Notes: generated from the sequence alone by a model not told the origin. A stretch of DNA of 64,000 bases from Halalkalibacter suaedae (GCF_017939705.1 NZ_JAGKSQ010000009.1:52027-116026); one strand, 5' to 3'. Shown: positions 9,478 to 18,090, counted from the stretch's first letter. Program-made: numbers and translations.

Positions 9478-10848
9478 GTGATTATAAGAAATTTAAACGA
9501 TATTGTTGGATGGGTGAACGGAAAGGCTGAAGCTAAAGAAGTAAGCTCTGTGGAGGTTGCGGGAGTCTCAACTGATACAAGAACAATACAAAAAGGTAAT
9601 CTCTATGTACCGCTTGTCGGAGAAAACTTCAACGGACATGATTTTGTTGAGGTGGCCATTAGTAACGGAGCATCGGGAACTCTCTGGCAAAAAAATCAAC
9701 CTAATCCTCCTACAGACGTACCGTTAATCTATGTTGAGGACACATTATTAGCATTACAGAGCTTAGCCAAGAACTACTTAGCAAGTCTTTCGACAAAGGT
9801 AATTGGGATCACGGGAAGTAACGGGAAAACAACGACGAAGGACATGGTAACCTCGGTGCTTGCAACAACGTATAAGGTGCAAAAAACAGAGGGTAATTAT
9901 AATAATCATATTGGTCTTCCGTTAACCATTCTCCGATTAGAGGAAGATACAGAAATTGCAGTATTAGAAATGGGGATGAGTGGAAGAGGAGAAATAGAAC
10001 TTCTGTCAACAATTGCAACACCTGATGCGGCAATTATCACAAACATCGGTGAATCTCATCTGCAGGACTTAGGGTCACGTGAAGCTATTTCAGAAGCAAA
10101 GTTTGAAATCACAGCAGGCTTACAAGAGAACGGTACACTTGTTATCCATGGAGATGAGCCTCTATTAACAGAAAAGGTAACGAATAGCCTGTTTACGATC
10201 AAAACCTTTGGTAGCTCTCGGTCGAATGATTATTACCCAGTGCAGATTGAACAAAAGAGCAACGGAACTTATTTCACGATGAATGAAGAAATTGAGACTA
10301 ACTTCTTCATTCCAGTGCTTGGTAAGCACAATATTAACAATGCTCTTTCTGCTATCGCAATTGCAGTGCAGTTTGATGTGCCCATCCCGAGCATCAAAAA
10401 AGGGTTAGAGATGATCAAACTGACAGGAATGCGAACGGAATTACTTCAAGGAAAAGATGGAGTGGCAGTTATTAATGATGCATATAATGCAAGCCCAACA
10501 TCAATGCGTGCTGCAATTGAATTGCTTCAGGACTTAAAAAATTATAAGAAGAAAATCGTCGTCTTAGGTGATATGTTAGAGTTAGGAGATAATGAAGAGA
10601 CATTTCATTATGAAGTCGGAAAAGGTATTAACATCAATGAAATCGATTATGTTATCACATTTGGACAATTGGGAAGAAAAATTGCTGAAGGTGCGAAAGA
10701 AAATTTTTCAGGAAATAACGTTTTCGCATATGATGATAAGCAGGAATTGATTGCAAAGCTTGTAGATGTTGTTGCTGCTGGTGATATTGTTTTAGTCAAA
10801 GGCTCTAGAGGCATGAAATTAGAAGAAGTTGTTCATGCTCTAATCTAA
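9478..10848 (+). CDS. murF: UDP-N-acetylmuramoyl-tripeptide--D-alanyl-D-alanine ligase
   Basis: MurF adds D-Ala-D-Ala to the UDP-MurNAc-tripeptide in the cytoplasm. Visible are VSTDTRTIQKGNLYVPL (N-terminal uracil-binding domain), VIGITGSNGKTTTKDM (P-loop), TEGNYNNHIGLPLTIL, NDAYNASPTSM and VLVKGSRGMKLE at the end, all typical. The GTG at 9478 aligns with the usual Mur start (VIIRNLNDIVGW) and has AAAGGAG about 10 nt upstream. An in-frame ATG at 9448 with AAGGA 6 nt upstream would add ten residues and cannot be excluded. It lies directly downstream of ddl. Confidence 0.95.
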   Translation: MIIRNLNDIVGWVNGKAEAKEVSSVEVAGVSTDTRTIQKGNLYVPLVGENFNGHDFVEVAISNGASGTLWQKNQPNPPTDVPLIYVEDTLLALQSLAKNYLASLSTKVIGITGSNGKTTTKDMVTSVLATTYKVQKTEGNYNNHIGLPLTILRLEEDTEIAVLEMGMSGRGEIELLSTIATPDAAIITNIGESHLQDLGSREAISEAKFEITAGLQENGTLVIHGDEPLLTEKVTNSLFTIKTFGSSRSNDYYPVQIEQKSNGTYFTMNEEIETNFFIPVLGKHNINNALSAIAIAVQFDVPIPSIKKGLEMIKLTGMRTELLQGKDGVAVINDAYNASPTSMRAAIELLQDLKNYKKKIVVLGDMLELGDNEETFHYEVGKGININEIDYVITFGQLGRKIAEGAKENFSGNNVFAYDDKQELIAKLVDVVAAGDIVLVKGSRGMKLEEVVHALI

Positions 10849-10896
10849 AAAGTAAGGCGATACTTTTTGTATTAGTTTCGCTAATAGAGTACCGTA

Positions 10897-10930
10897 AAAC
10901 ACCTTTGAGTCTCATTGCTCAAAGGTGTTT
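10897..10930 (+). terminator. hairpin after murF
   Basis: AAACACCTTTGAG pairs perfectly with CTCAAAGGTGTTT across an 8-nt loop. Only three T follow, so termination may be weak. Confidence 0.5.
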
Positions 10931-10959
10931 GGCGTGGTGTCTAAATAGAACTATATGTC

Positions 10960-10983
10960 TTCCTTCTATCGTTATAGGAGGAA
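10960..10983 (+). promoter_or_regulatory. hairpin holding a GGAGG ribosome binding site
   Basis: TTCCTTCTAT at 10960-10969, a CGTT loop and ATAGGAGGAA at 10974-10983 form a 10-bp stem with one U-G pair. The stem contains the AGGAGG that would serve the short leader ORF at 10994, so folding could hide it. It is the first part of a leader in front of the symporter gene. Confidence 0.45.
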
Positions 10984-10993
10984 AAATATTTAG

Positions 10994-11017
10994 ATGTTAT
11001 TTCTAAATACTTTCTAG
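10994..11017 (+). CDS. putative leader peptide MLFLNTF
   Basis: This seven-codon ORF (Met-Leu-Phe-Leu-Asn-Thr-Phe, stop TAG) has AGGAGG at 10976-10981, 12 nt upstream, a rather long spacing. Its stop codon overlaps the left arm of the terminator hairpin at 11016. That is the arrangement of a translation-coupled attenuator: a ribosome on the leader would cover the arm. The idea that it is translated is inference; ORFs this short arise by chance. Confidence 0.35.
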   Translation: MLFLNTF

Positions 11018-11049
11018 TATACTTCTTTTTTAAGTATACTATTTTTTTT
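11016..11049 (+). terminator. terminator directly upstream of the symporter gene (possible attenuator)
   Basis: AGTATACTT (11016-11024) and AAGTATACT (11032-11040) form a perfect 9-bp stem followed by ATTTTTTTT. It ends only a few bases before the ribosome binding site of the symporter gene, so it must be passed for that gene to be expressed, unless a promoter overlaps it. Confidence 0.7.
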
Positions 11050-11065
11050 ACGAGAGGAAATGAAC

Positions 11066-12421
11066 ATGTCACAAGAACAATGGAAGTCGAAAATTGGTTT
11101 CATCTTTGCAGCCGCGGGGTCTGCGATTGGTCTAGGGGCCATTTGGAAATTCCCTTATGTAGCTGGAACTGGGGGAGGCGGTGCGTTCCTTCTTATCTTT
11201 CTTTTATTTACTTTGTTTTTAGGAGCTCCTCTTTTAATAGGAGAATTTTTAATTGGGCGTAAAACAAAGGGAGATGCAATTACCACTTATCAAAGGATTG
11301 CTCCAAACTCTTCATGGGGAATAGTAGGGATAATAGGAGTCGTTACTTGTTTTATTCTTTTATCCTTTTATAGTGTTGTTGGTGGTTGGATCATTATTTA
11401 CTTATTCGAGGCTTTAACAGGTGGACTAACCGGTTTATCCCAAGATCAATACGGTATGTTATTTGGAGAGATTATCGCCAATCCGCTTCCGACGCTGCTT
11501 GCACAGCTAACTTTTGTCCTTCTGACAATTATAGTTGTAGCAAAAGGTGTCCAAAAAGGTATTGAAAATGCAAGTAAGATTATGATGCCAGCACTCTTTA
11601 TACTCTTTCTATTAATTGTTATTCGTTCACTTAGTCTTGATGGAGCTAGTGAGGGAGTGAAATTTTTGTTCGTTCCTGATTTCACAAAACTCACTTCTGA
11701 AACGATCTTAATTGCGTTAGGACAAGCCTTTTTTACGCTATCATTAGGTGCGTCTGCTATGGTGACCTACGCATCATATTTACCTAAAACTCAAAATCTA
11801 CCGAGATCCGCTTTGTCAATCGTTCTAATGAATATTGTCATCGCTATACTCGCTGGGTTAGCTATTTTCCCAGGAGTGTTTTCTTTCGGATTGGAGCCTA
11901 ATGCAGGTCCGGTGTTGATTTTTGCGGTATTACCAGCAGTATTTAGTCAGATGGGATTCGGTATGCTTTTCTTTATTGCCTTTCTTATCTTGTTCTTATT
12001 TGCCGCGTTGACTTCTGCTTTTTCAATGATCGAAATCATTGTTGCAGCGATGACCAAGAAAGATAAGTCCAAGCGTAAAAAGTATACGTGGACGATAGGT
12101 ATTTTAATTTTTATCGTGGGAATTCCATCATGTCTCTCGTACGGGGTCATGTCTGATGTTTTGGTTTTTGATAAAACGATCTTTGATTTATTCGATTATG
12201 CAGTGAGTAATGTATTAATGCCTTTAGGTGCACTATTAATCTCGATCTTTATTCCACTAAAACTATCAAAAAGTGAATTGTTTGAAGAGATCAGACTTGG
12301 TTCTCATAGTGGAAAAATGTTTTTTAATGTTTGGTATTATTTATTGAAGTATTTTACTCCGGTTGCAATTATTATTGTTTTCATGGATGCTTTGGGGCTA
12401 ATAGATAAGATCTTTGGTTAA
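11066..12421 (+). CDS. neurotransmitter:sodium symporter (NSS/SNF) family transporter
   Basis: This secondary transporter of about 451 residues has some eleven or twelve membrane helices and resembles bacterial LeuT/MhsT-type amino-acid transporters. The first helix has the family motif: [21 protein letters not shown] (unwound TM1 with Na+ and substrate sites). TM6 to TM8 follow the family pattern ([18 protein letters not shown], then [14 protein letters not shown]). The ATG at 11066 has AGAGGA 7 nt upstream; the in-frame ATG at 11060 is too close to it. Substrates are likely amino acids, driven by Na+, but the exact one cannot be read. Its leader looks like an attenuator. Confidence 0.92.
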   Translation: MSQEQWKSKIGFIFAAAGSAIGLGAIWKFPYVAGTGGGGAFLLIFLLFTLFLGAPLLIGEFLIGRKTKGDAITTYQRIAPNSSWGIVGIIGVVTCFILLSFYSVVGGWIIIYLFEALTGGLTGLSQDQYGMLFGEIIANPLPTLLAQLTFVLLTIIVVAKGVQKGIENASKIMMPALFILFLLIVIRSLSLDGASEGVKFLFVPDFTKLTSETILIALGQAFFTLSLGASAMVTYASYLPKTQNLPRSALSIVLMNIVIAILAGLAIFPGVFSFGLEPNAGPVLIFAVLPAVFSQMGFGMLFFIAFLILFLFAALTSAFSMIEIIVAAMTKKDKSKRKKYTWTIGILIFIVGIPSCLSYGVMSDVLVFDKTIFDLFDYAVSNVLMPLGALLISIFIPLKLSKSELFEEIRLGSHSGKMFFNVWYYLLKYFTPVAIIIVFMDALGLIDKIFG

Positions 12422-12512
12422 CATTTAATTAGAGATTTTAATGAGGACAGGAAGGTAATTATTAGAGATTATAGGTAGTTTCAGGCTTGACATTACGATG
12501 AGCTGCCATGCT

Positions 12513-12645
12513 AAGATGCTTCGACTTCGCTACCGGGATGGGGGGCAGCACCCGCCGGAGGGCGTGGAACTAACCGGCTAAGCCGGTGGATTTCCACCTT
12601 GCCCTTTCAATCCTGCAGGAGTCGGCCCTCCCATCCCGTCCGCTT
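12513..12645 (-). repeat. GC-rich dispersed repeat family A, copy A1 (reverse orientation)
   Basis: This is the reverse complement of the elements at 17891 and 54195. Shared blocks include CGGACGGGATGGGAGG, CGACTCCTGCAGG, the palindrome-rich CCGGCAGAGCCGGTTAGTT region and CCCATCCCGGTAGCGG. It is far more GC-rich than the genes around it and has no convincing reading frame. It lies between the symporter gene and the M20 peptidase gene, in a 449-nt gap that otherwise holds only a short tandem repeat and a terminator. Confidence 0.8.
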
Positions 12646-12723
12646 TGTTAGAGGAACAAAGGAAATCTACTTCCTTTTACGTTCTTAATTCTCATAAGTT
12701 CTATACTTGTGATTCGGATTGAA

Positions 12724-12747
12724 AACTGAGAACTGAGAACTGAGAAC
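12724..12747 (+). repeat. 7-bp tandem repeat (AACTGAG) about 3.4 copies
   Basis: AACTGAG occurs three times head to tail, followed by AAC. It lies in intergenic sequence downstream of repeat A1 and may be replication slippage. Confidence 0.8.
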
Positions 12748-12784
12748 ACCAACCTACCGCCACACTAATCGAAATAGTAAATGT

Positions 12785-12829
12785 AAAACGCGTCTGAGAA
12801 TGATTTAACATTCTCAGACGCGTTTTTTA
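12785..12829. terminator. bidirectional terminator between convergent genes
   Basis: AAAACGCGTCTGAGAATG and CATTCTCAGACGCGTTTT form a perfect 18-bp stem around ATTTAA, with T on one side and A on the other. It can end transcription of the symporter gene (+) and the M20 peptidase gene (-). Confidence 0.9.
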
Positions 12830-12870
12830 TAGGGCTGAACCAATTCTATTTTCTTTGGAAGAAACTTTTT

Positions 12871-13944
12871 TTAATCGCGATTAGTTAATAAAAAGTCTTC
12901 CAATACGTATTGGTATTCTCGAACAGAGTCGATATAGACCATTTCGTTATCGCCATGCCAGTCGTATCCTACTGGGCCGAATTCCACTGCTGAACCGCCA
13001 TATTCTGTGAAGTACTGGCCGTCATTGGAACCGTGCTGACCAAATATATTTACTTTCTCTAGTTGGGTCTGGTTTTTAATTGATCTAGCGAGCTTTTCGA
13101 CGAATGGATTATTTTCTTTTGTTTTGACTGGTCTGTTACAAATATGAATGGATACGGTATCTTCGGTTATTTCTTCAATTTGCTTGAAGATTTCATCAGG
13201 TGACTGATCTGGTAAATATCTAATATCGAGCGACATTTCACATCTTTCAGGTACCTTATTGTAAATCGTTCCACCTTTGATTGTAGCAAGGTTGATTGAT
13301 GGATTATCGTAAATAGGTGGAGCGGTTTCGGTGGCAAATGGAAGTTGCAGGATATCTTCATATAAGGTGTAGGCTTTAGTAATTGCATTACGGCCTTCCC
13401 ATGGTCGACTTCCATGTGCCGGTTCACCTCTGATCACAAAATCTAGCTGCAGGACTCCTTTGGATTGGATCGCAATTCCCATACTTGTTGGCTCGCCACA
13501 GATGATGAACTCACCTAGATACCCTTGCTCTGCTAAATATTTTGTACCGTTCACCCCACCTGTTTCCTCATCAGATACTAATTGTAACATCACTTTTGAA
13601 TGAAGGTCATGATCCTTTAAATTTGCGACTGCGGTCATCATTGCAGCAGCACCTGCTTTCATATCAACAGCACCACGACCGTACATTTTTCCTTCCTTTA
13701 TATATGGATGAAACTGTTCATCACTCGCTTCAATCACATCAATATGACCATTTAGTACAATTGTTTCATCACCTTGCCCAATTTCACTTACAAGCATATG
13801 GTAGCCATTATTTTTAAGAAGCTGAACTGTGAGACCTTCTTTTTCCAACCATTGTTTACAATAAGCGATCGCATCATTTGCTCCCTCTTGTGTAGAGCTG
13901 TCAATTTTTATTAACTCTTCTAATAAGTTGATAGGATCACTCAT
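12871..13944 (-). CDS. M20 family metallopeptidase (ArgE/DapE type)
   Basis: This 357-residue enzyme belongs to the two-zinc deacylases that remove acyl or succinyl groups or cleave dipeptides. Metal and catalytic residues are visible in order: His and Asp in VLNGHIDVIE, Asp in GAVDMKAG, the Glu pair in VSDEETGG, Glu in CGEPTS and a late His in YDWHGDNE. The dimerisation domain inserts at about residues 170-280 (GEPAHGSRPWEGRNAI). AAGGAGGGA precedes the ATG. It follows the ATP-grasp ligase by 35 nt on the same strand, so the two are probably one operon. A general label such as acetylornithine deacetylase would be unsafe, because no arginine or lysine genes are nearby. Confidence 0.88.
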   Translation of the reverse strand: MSDPINLLEELIKIDSSTQEGANDAIAYCKQWLEKEGLTVQLLKNNGYHMLVSEIGQGDETIVLNGHIDVIEASDEQFHPYIKEGKMYGRGAVDMKAGAAAMMTAVANLKDHDLHSKVMLQLVSDEETGGVNGTKYLAEQGYLGEFIICGEPTSMGIAIQSKGVLQLDFVIRGEPAHGSRPWEGRNAITKAYTLYEDILQLPFATETAPPIYDNPSINLATIKGGTIYNKVPERCEMSLDIRYLPDQSPDEIFKQIEEITEDTVSIHICNRPVKTKENNPFVEKLARSIKNQTQLEKVNIFGQHGSNDGQYFTEYGGSAVEFGPVGYDWHGDNEMVYIDSVREYQYVLEDFLLTNRD

Positions 13945-13979
13945 TTTATCCCTCCTTCTTTTTTTTGTCGTACAATCTT

Positions 13980-15023
13980 TTAAAAGATATTCTGCTCCTC
14001 TAGTTCATCTATTTGTACAACGACGTCATGACGAGCTAGCTCAACGCCGTCTCTTTGAGTCAGCCAGCTGTTTTTAACTTTTCCATCGTCTGTTAAAGCA
14101 ATAATCGCAGCAGGAATATTCGCACCAGCTATATGACTAAATGCATAGCCGCCACCAAAGCGAGGATTAATATCGATGACGTAATAATCGCTGCCGTCGT
14201 AATACACATCGGCATTCATATATCCAATATGTCCTAAATTTTCGCCCATTTTCTGAGCGATATCTAATAATTCAGGCGTGTTCACTGTAATACAGCGATC
14301 GACGTCACCACCACGCATGTCCAATTGCTTTCGGATAAAGCTCGTGAGAAAATTTCCATCAAGATCGTTGAAGATATCAAGACTAAATTTCTCTCCTTCA
14401 ATGACATCCTGAATAATAATATTTTCTTCTGGTTTTTTATATGTTGCATCGTCTAATGGTGATTCCTTGATTAATTGTACTGCGTGTTGATGGGCAAACC
14501 TTAATTCCTCAATATCATGTGCAATTTCAACACCCATTGAGGCAGAACCATTTCTCGGTTTTACAATTAGCGGGAATGATACCTCGTTATTTTTTAAGCC
14601 CTCTTCCGCATCGTTTAAGCTAATGTAAGAACGTGGTGCATTGACATCGAATGGTTTTAGCAACTCACGATATTTTCCTTTGTCGCGCACCTGATCAACA
14701 AGATCAGCATTTGGTGTGAACACAGAAACGCCTAGTTGTTCTAGCTCTTCTTTGTGCTCTGATAACTTTGGAACCTCCCAATCATTTAAAGGTACTAAGC
14801 ATTGCACTGAATGTTTTTTACAAATCTCATAAATTGCATCCATATACTTAGGATCTGTTTGATGTGGGATGACATAACTCTCATCACCAGCTTGAAGTGA
14901 TGGGGCGTTATGTTCAGGGTCTGCTACAATTATTTTCCCATCTATACCGATTTCCTTGAAGGCATCTTTAAAGAAATTAACAAAGTCTATACGTCTTGCA
15001 GTTGATGTTATTAAAATATTCAT
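13980..15023 (-). CDS. ATP-grasp superfamily ligase
   Basis: This 347-residue protein resembles the carbamoyl-phosphate-synthase-like ATP-grasp enzymes (PylC and related peptide or amino-acid ligases). Seen: ITSTARRIDFVNFFKDAF, a Rossmann-like pre-ATP-grasp domain, then FPLIVKPRNGSASMGVEI (ATP-binding lysine and glycine-rich loop, about residues 150-170), IIQDVIEGEKFSLDIF and YVIDINPRFGGGYAFSH (metal-binding Glu/Asn region). Such enzymes join a carboxylate to an amine using ATP through an acyl phosphate. It is the first gene of a two-gene reverse operon with an M20 deacylase or dipeptidase, which hints at making and trimming a small amide or dipeptide (inference). Confidence 0.85.
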   Translation of the reverse strand: MNILITSTARRIDFVNFFKDAFKEIGIDGKIIVADPEHNAPSLQAGDESYVIPHQTDPKYMDAIYEICKKHSVQCLVPLNDWEVPKLSEHKEELEQLGVSVFTPNADLVDQVRDKGKYRELLKPFDVNAPRSYISLNDAEEGLKNNEVSFPLIVKPRNGSASMGVEIAHDIEELRFAHQHAVQLIKESPLDDATYKKPEENIIIQDVIEGEKFSLDIFNDLDGNFLTSFIRKQLDMRGGDVDRCITVNTPELLDIAQKMGENLGHIGYMNADVYYDGSDYYVIDINPRFGGGYAFSHIAGANIPAAIIALTDDGKVKNSWLTQRDGVELARHDVVVQIDELEEQNIF

Positions 15024-15309
15024 CGTTCATCATCTCCTGTTCTAGTTCATTTATTTTCTAGAGACTCCTATACCCGAGATAAAAAAATTAAACCTAATGA
15101 CATTATGATTGAAAGGGATCTGAGGTAATTGTTTGAGTTGAGATACTAAAGGGAGGGGGGATTATCGATTTTATTTAAAAAATAGATAGTAGGATGACGG
15201 TGAGTTATTTTTAAAGAAAATTAAACTTTGATGTTTTATAAAAATGAACACGTGGTAGAGCATAAGTGTCAGGCGATGACAACCCAAACTATTGAAAGGA
15301 GCTGTTATT

Positions 15310-15468
15310 ATGGCTAACAACAATAACAACGGTAAAATGTCTCGTGAAGAAGCAGGAAGAAAAGGTGGAAACAAGACAGCAAGAGAGCATGGTCAAGATT
15401 TCTATGAAGAAATCGGTGAAAAAGGCGGTAAAGAAAGTAGCCGTCAAAGAAACAACAGTAATTCTTAA
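15310..15468 (+). CDS. KGG-repeat small stress protein, copy 1
   Basis: This 52-residue hydrophilic protein has two KGG motifs: EEAGRKGGNKTAREH and GEKGGKESSRQR. It belongs to the con-10/YciG/GsiB-like general stress family, small disordered proteins linked to desiccation and general stress. AAAGGAG precedes the ATG at 15310. It is the first of three tandem copies that end at one terminator. The gap upstream (15024-15309) shows no clear promoter; a GTTTGA-N14-GGGAGG match to a sigma-B promoter at 15131 is too poor to claim. Confidence 0.85.
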   Translation: MANNNNNGKMSREEAGRKGGNKTAREHGQDFYEEIGEKGGKESSRQRNNSNS

Positions 15469-15531
15469 TTAAAGTAAGTAGAATAGCTAATCTAAAAGCA
15501 AACACATTATAAAAATGAGGAGCTGATAGAA

Positions 15532-15681
15532 ATGGCAGATAATAGCAAGATGTCTCGTGAAGAAGCAGGAAGAAAAGGCGGAAACAAGACAGCAAGAGAG
15601 CATAATAAGGATTTCTACGAGAAGATCGGTGAAAAAGGCGGTAAAGAGAGTAGCCGTCAAAGAAACAACAGTAATTCTTAA
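15532..15681 (+). CDS. KGG-repeat small stress protein, copy 2
   Basis: This 49-residue paralogue of the preceding gene starts MADNSKMSREEAG and keeps both KGG motifs. It differs near the middle (EHNKDFYEKIG instead of EHGQDFYEEIG). AGGAG lies 7-8 nt before the ATG. The 63-nt spacer before it is nearly identical to the one before copy 3, so copies 2 and 3 come from a tandem duplication with a 213-nt unit. Confidence 0.85.
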   Translation: MADNSKMSREEAGRKGGNKTAREHNKDFYEKIGEKGGKESSRQRNNSNS

Positions 15682-15744
15682 TTAAAGTAAGCAGAATAGC
15701 TAATCTAAAAGCAAACACATTATAAAAATGAGGAGCTGATAGAA

Positions 15745-15894
15745 ATGGCAGATAATAATAAGATGTCTCGTGAAGAAGCAGGAAGAAAAGGTGGAAACAA
15801 GACAGCAAGAGAGCATGGCAAGAATTTCTATGAGGAAATTGGAGAAAAAGGCGGTAAAGAAAGTAGCCGTCAAAGAAACAATAATAACTCTTAA
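15745..15894 (+). CDS. KGG-repeat small stress protein, copy 3
   Basis: This 49-residue third copy (MADNNKMSREEAG) also carries the two KGG motifs and ends SRQRNNNNS. Its start context (GAGGAGCTGATAGAA) is the same as that of copy 2. The terminator at 15902 follows directly, so the three genes are probably one transcript that multiplies the dose of one protein. Confidence 0.85.
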   Translation: MADNNKMSREEAGRKGGNKTAREHGKNFYEEIGEKGGKESSRQRNNNNS

Positions 15895-15901
15895 ATAGAA
15901 T

Positions 15902-15940
15902 AAAAAAGAGAGTAGAGTTGTAACTCTACTCTCTTTTTTT
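15902..15940 (+). terminator. terminator after the KGG gene cluster
   Basis: AAAAAAGAGAGTAGAGTT pairs with AACTCTACTCTCTTTTTT around a very short loop, with more T and A following. It ends the KGG transcript before the xylA control region. Confidence 0.85.
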
Positions 15941-15979
15941 ATAGAATTAACGTATAAAGTTAAACTATTCTAAAAAACC

Positions 15980-16004
15980 TTAGTACGTTCGATAGACAAA
16001 CTAA
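15980..16004 (+). promoter_or_regulatory. XylR-type operator upstream of xylA
   Basis: A 25-nt interrupted palindrome runs from TTAGT at 15980 to GACAAACTAA ending at 16004. It matches the Bacillus xyl operator (arms like TTAGTTTGTT and AACAAACTAA) at about 18 of 25 positions. Similar sites lie at 21121 and 25095, in front of the transporter operon and xylB. It is expected to be bound by the XylR encoded at 19780 and released by xylose. Confidence 0.65.
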
Positions 16005-16027
16005 GTAAGGAGTGATATAATTCAATT

Positions 16028-16042
16028 ATGAAAACGGTTACT
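16028..16042 (+). promoter_or_regulatory. cre site (CcpA) upstream of xylA
   Basis: ATGAAAACGGTTACT fits the pattern WTGNAANCGNWNNCW at every position. It lies between the XylR operator and the xylA start, as in other Bacillus xyl operons, and predicts glucose repression. Confidence 0.65.
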
Positions 16043-16071
16043 AAAAAACAACATTAATTGGGGGATTGAAC

Positions 16072-17397
16072 ATGAGTTATTTTAAAGGTATAAATCAAGT
16101 TAAATTTGAGGGTTCTACCTCTACAAATCCATTCGCTTATAAATACTACAACCCAGAAGAACAAATTAATGGACAGTCGATGGAAGAGTTTCTTCGTTTT
16201 GCTGTGTCTTACTGGCATACATTTACTGGAGAAGGTAATGATCCATTTGGAGCTGGAACTGCAGTACGACCATATAATCATTTAACAGGAATGGATTTAG
16301 CAAAGGCTCGTGTAGAAGCTTCATTTGAATTCTTTGAAAAGCTTGGCGTACCTTACTTCTGTTTCCATGATTTCGATGTTGCACCTGAGTCAGATTCTTT
16401 AAGTGAAACGTTAAATAATATCGATGTCATCGTCGATATGATCGAAGAATACTTAAAAACAAGCAAGGTTAAATTGCTTTGGAATACAGCTAATATGTTC
16501 ACACATTCTCGTTGGTTGCATGGTGCAGCTACGTCTCCAAATGCCGATGTATTTGCTTATGCTGCGGCAAAAGTAAAGAAAGGTCTAGAAGTAGGTAAGC
16601 GTTTGGGCTCAGAAAACTATGTATTCTGGGGTGGACGTGAAGGTTATGAAACGCTTCTAAATACAGATATGGGTCTTGAGCTAGATAACCTTGCTCGTTT
16701 CTTCCATATGGCAAAGGACTATGCAAATGAAATCGGTTTTGACGCTCAATTCTTAATTGAACCAAAGCCAAAAGAGCCAACTAAGCACCAATATGATTTT
16801 GATGTGGCAACTGGTTTAGCTTTCTTACAAAAATACGATCTACAAGATACGTTCAAATTCAATATCGAAGCAAACCATGCAACTCTTGCTGGTCATACTT
16901 TTGAGCATGAGTTACGTACAGCTCGAATCAATGGCATGTTAGGATCTGTTGATGCAAACCAAGGTGATACATTACTTGGTTGGGATACAGATGAATTTCC
17001 GACAGACCTTTACTCAACAACTCTAGCGATGTATGAAATCATTAAGAACGGCGGCTTAGGATCAGGTGGATTAAACTTTGATGCGAAGGTAAGACGTGCT
17101 TCATTTGATACAGATGATTTGTTCCATGCTCATATTGCTGGAATGGATGCATTTGCAATCGGTACAAAAGTTGCACAACGTATGATTGAAGACAAAGTTT
17201 TAGATAACTTCGTTGCTGATCGTTATAGTAGCTACACAGAGGGAATCGGTCTTGATATTGTCCAAGGAAAAGCAGATTTCCACAAGCTAGAAAAGCATGC
17301 TCTAGGACTTACTGAAATTAACAACAAGTCAGGCAGACAAGAGTTCTTAAAAGGTACTGTAAATAAATATCTATTAGAAACATTTGCAGGAAAATAA
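16072..17397 (+). CDS. xylA: xylose isomerase
   Basis: XylA converts D-xylose to D-xylulose, the first step of xylose use. It is 441 residues, the usual class II length. Catalytic and metal-binding stretches are clear: [13 protein letters not shown] (catalytic His, about residue 101), [34 protein letters not shown] (metal Glu, substrate Lys), [17 protein letters not shown] and [17 protein letters not shown] chose the ATG at 16072 with GGGGG 7 nt upstream, rather than the TTG at 16066. It is a single-gene unit with a XylR operator and a cre site in front and a family B repeat 10 nt after the stop. Its partner xylB is about 8 kb downstream. Confidence 0.97.
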   Translation: MSYFKGINQVKFEGSTSTNPFAYKYYNPEEQINGQSMEEFLRFAVSYWHTFTGEGNDPFGAGTAVRPYNHLTGMDLAKARVEASFEFFEKLGVPYFCFHDFDVAPESDSLSETLNNIDVIVDMIEEYLKTSKVKLLWNTANMFTHSRWLHGAATSPNADVFAYAAAKVKKGLEVGKRLGSENYVFWGGREGYETLLNTDMGLELDNLARFFHMAKDYANEIGFDAQFLIEPKPKEPTKHQYDFDVATGLAFLQKYDLQDTFKFNIEANHATLAGHTFEHELRTARINGMLGSVDANQGDTLLGWDTDEFPTDLYSTTLAMYEIIKNGGLGSGGLNFDAKVRRASFDTDDLFHAHIAGMDAFAIGTKVAQRMIEDKVLDNFVADRYSSYTEGIGLDIVQGKADFHKLEKHALGLTEINNKSGRQEFLKGTVNKYLLETFAGK

Positions 17398-17407
17398 TTT
17401 TAAATCA

Positions 17408-17652
17408 AAGAGGTTAGGACAAAAGTGATTTAACTAATAGAAAACCCGAATAACGATAGTTGGCGGACGTAAACCGCTCCTGAAATATACTACGCTTTCC
17501 GCGGGAAGCCGGTGAGCCTCCTCGGCTACGCCTGTGGGGTCTCACCTCTGGCTTTATCATCCCGCAGGAGTCTACGTATATTTCATCCGCTATGCAATTG
17601 CTTTGTTCGGGATTTTCAGTTAGACACTTTAGCTATGTCCCAGCCTCTTTTT
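17408..17652. repeat. dispersed repeat family B, copy B2
   Basis: It begins AAAGAGGTTAGGACAAAAG 10 nt after the xylA stop and ends TATGTCCCAGCCTCTTTT. Inner inverted pieces include AACCGCTCCTGAAATATAC on the left and GTATATTTCATCCGC on the right, and a central CTTTCCGCGGGAAGCCGGTG. The T-rich end makes it a likely terminator for xylA. The 62-codon reading frame across it is not a real gene. Confidence 0.8.
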
Positions 17653-17890
17653 TGGTTTAAACAGAGGACAGTAAAACCAACTAAAAGTATTTATAGTTGA
17701 TTTGGATTCTTCTATTGTTAGACCGCATAATCAAGTGTTTCCTGTATTGATATATTTCAGCTTATATTTAAGGGCTTTTAGCATCATTGCCATTGAAATG
17801 AGTCTTATATTTTTTTGATAGAGCCTTTAATCAGTATCGCCTCCTTTTATGGGGTTAAAAGGTAAGTGTTTTTTTATTTACCCTGTAATC

Positions 17891-18022
17891 AAGCGGACGG
17901 GATGGGAGGGCCGACTCCTGCAGGATGGGAAGGGCAGGTGGAAATCCATCGGCAGAGCCGGTTAGTTCCACGCCCTCCGGCGGGTGCTGCCCCCCATCCC
18001 GGTAGCGGAGCCGAGCATCTTA
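17891..18022 (+). repeat. GC-rich dispersed repeat family A, copy A2
   Basis: This is a close copy of the element at 54195 and of the reverse complement of the one at 12513. It starts AAGCGGACGGGATGGGAGG and ends near GGTAGCGGAGCCGAGCATCT. Between B2 and A2 (17653-17890) I see only AT-rich sequence without a recognisable gene. Confidence 0.8.
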
Positions 18023-18038
18023 TATCGCAACACAGCTA

Positions 18039-18069
18039 AGCCTACTATGAACACATAGTAGGCTTTTGT
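18039..18069 (+). terminator. hairpin with T-run between repeat A2 and the xylosidase gene
   Basis: AGCCTACTATG and CATAGTAGGCT form an 11-bp stem with an AACA loop, followed by TTTTG on the plus strand. Similar GCCTACTAT hairpins occur at 47152 and, as a variant, inside the repeat at 53870. On the minus strand it lies just after the xylosidase stop but lacks a T-run there. Confidence 0.55.
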
Positions 18070-18090
18070 TGGTGGAATTATAGCTGTTTC

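Noticed and set aside
15131..15156. Possible sigma-B promoter before the KGG genes
   Set aside because: GTTTGA-N14-GGGAGG matches the -35 box but only four of six bases of the -10 box, and it lies more than 150 nt from the gene.
15314..15808. A 164-codon reverse-strand frame with internal repeats over the KGG genes
   Set aside because: It is the antisense shadow of the three tandem KGG genes. Its repeats come from the gene duplication and it has no ribosome binding site.
17512..17700. 62-codon plus-strand frame
   Set aside because: It covers repeat B2 only, and its start has no ribosome binding site.
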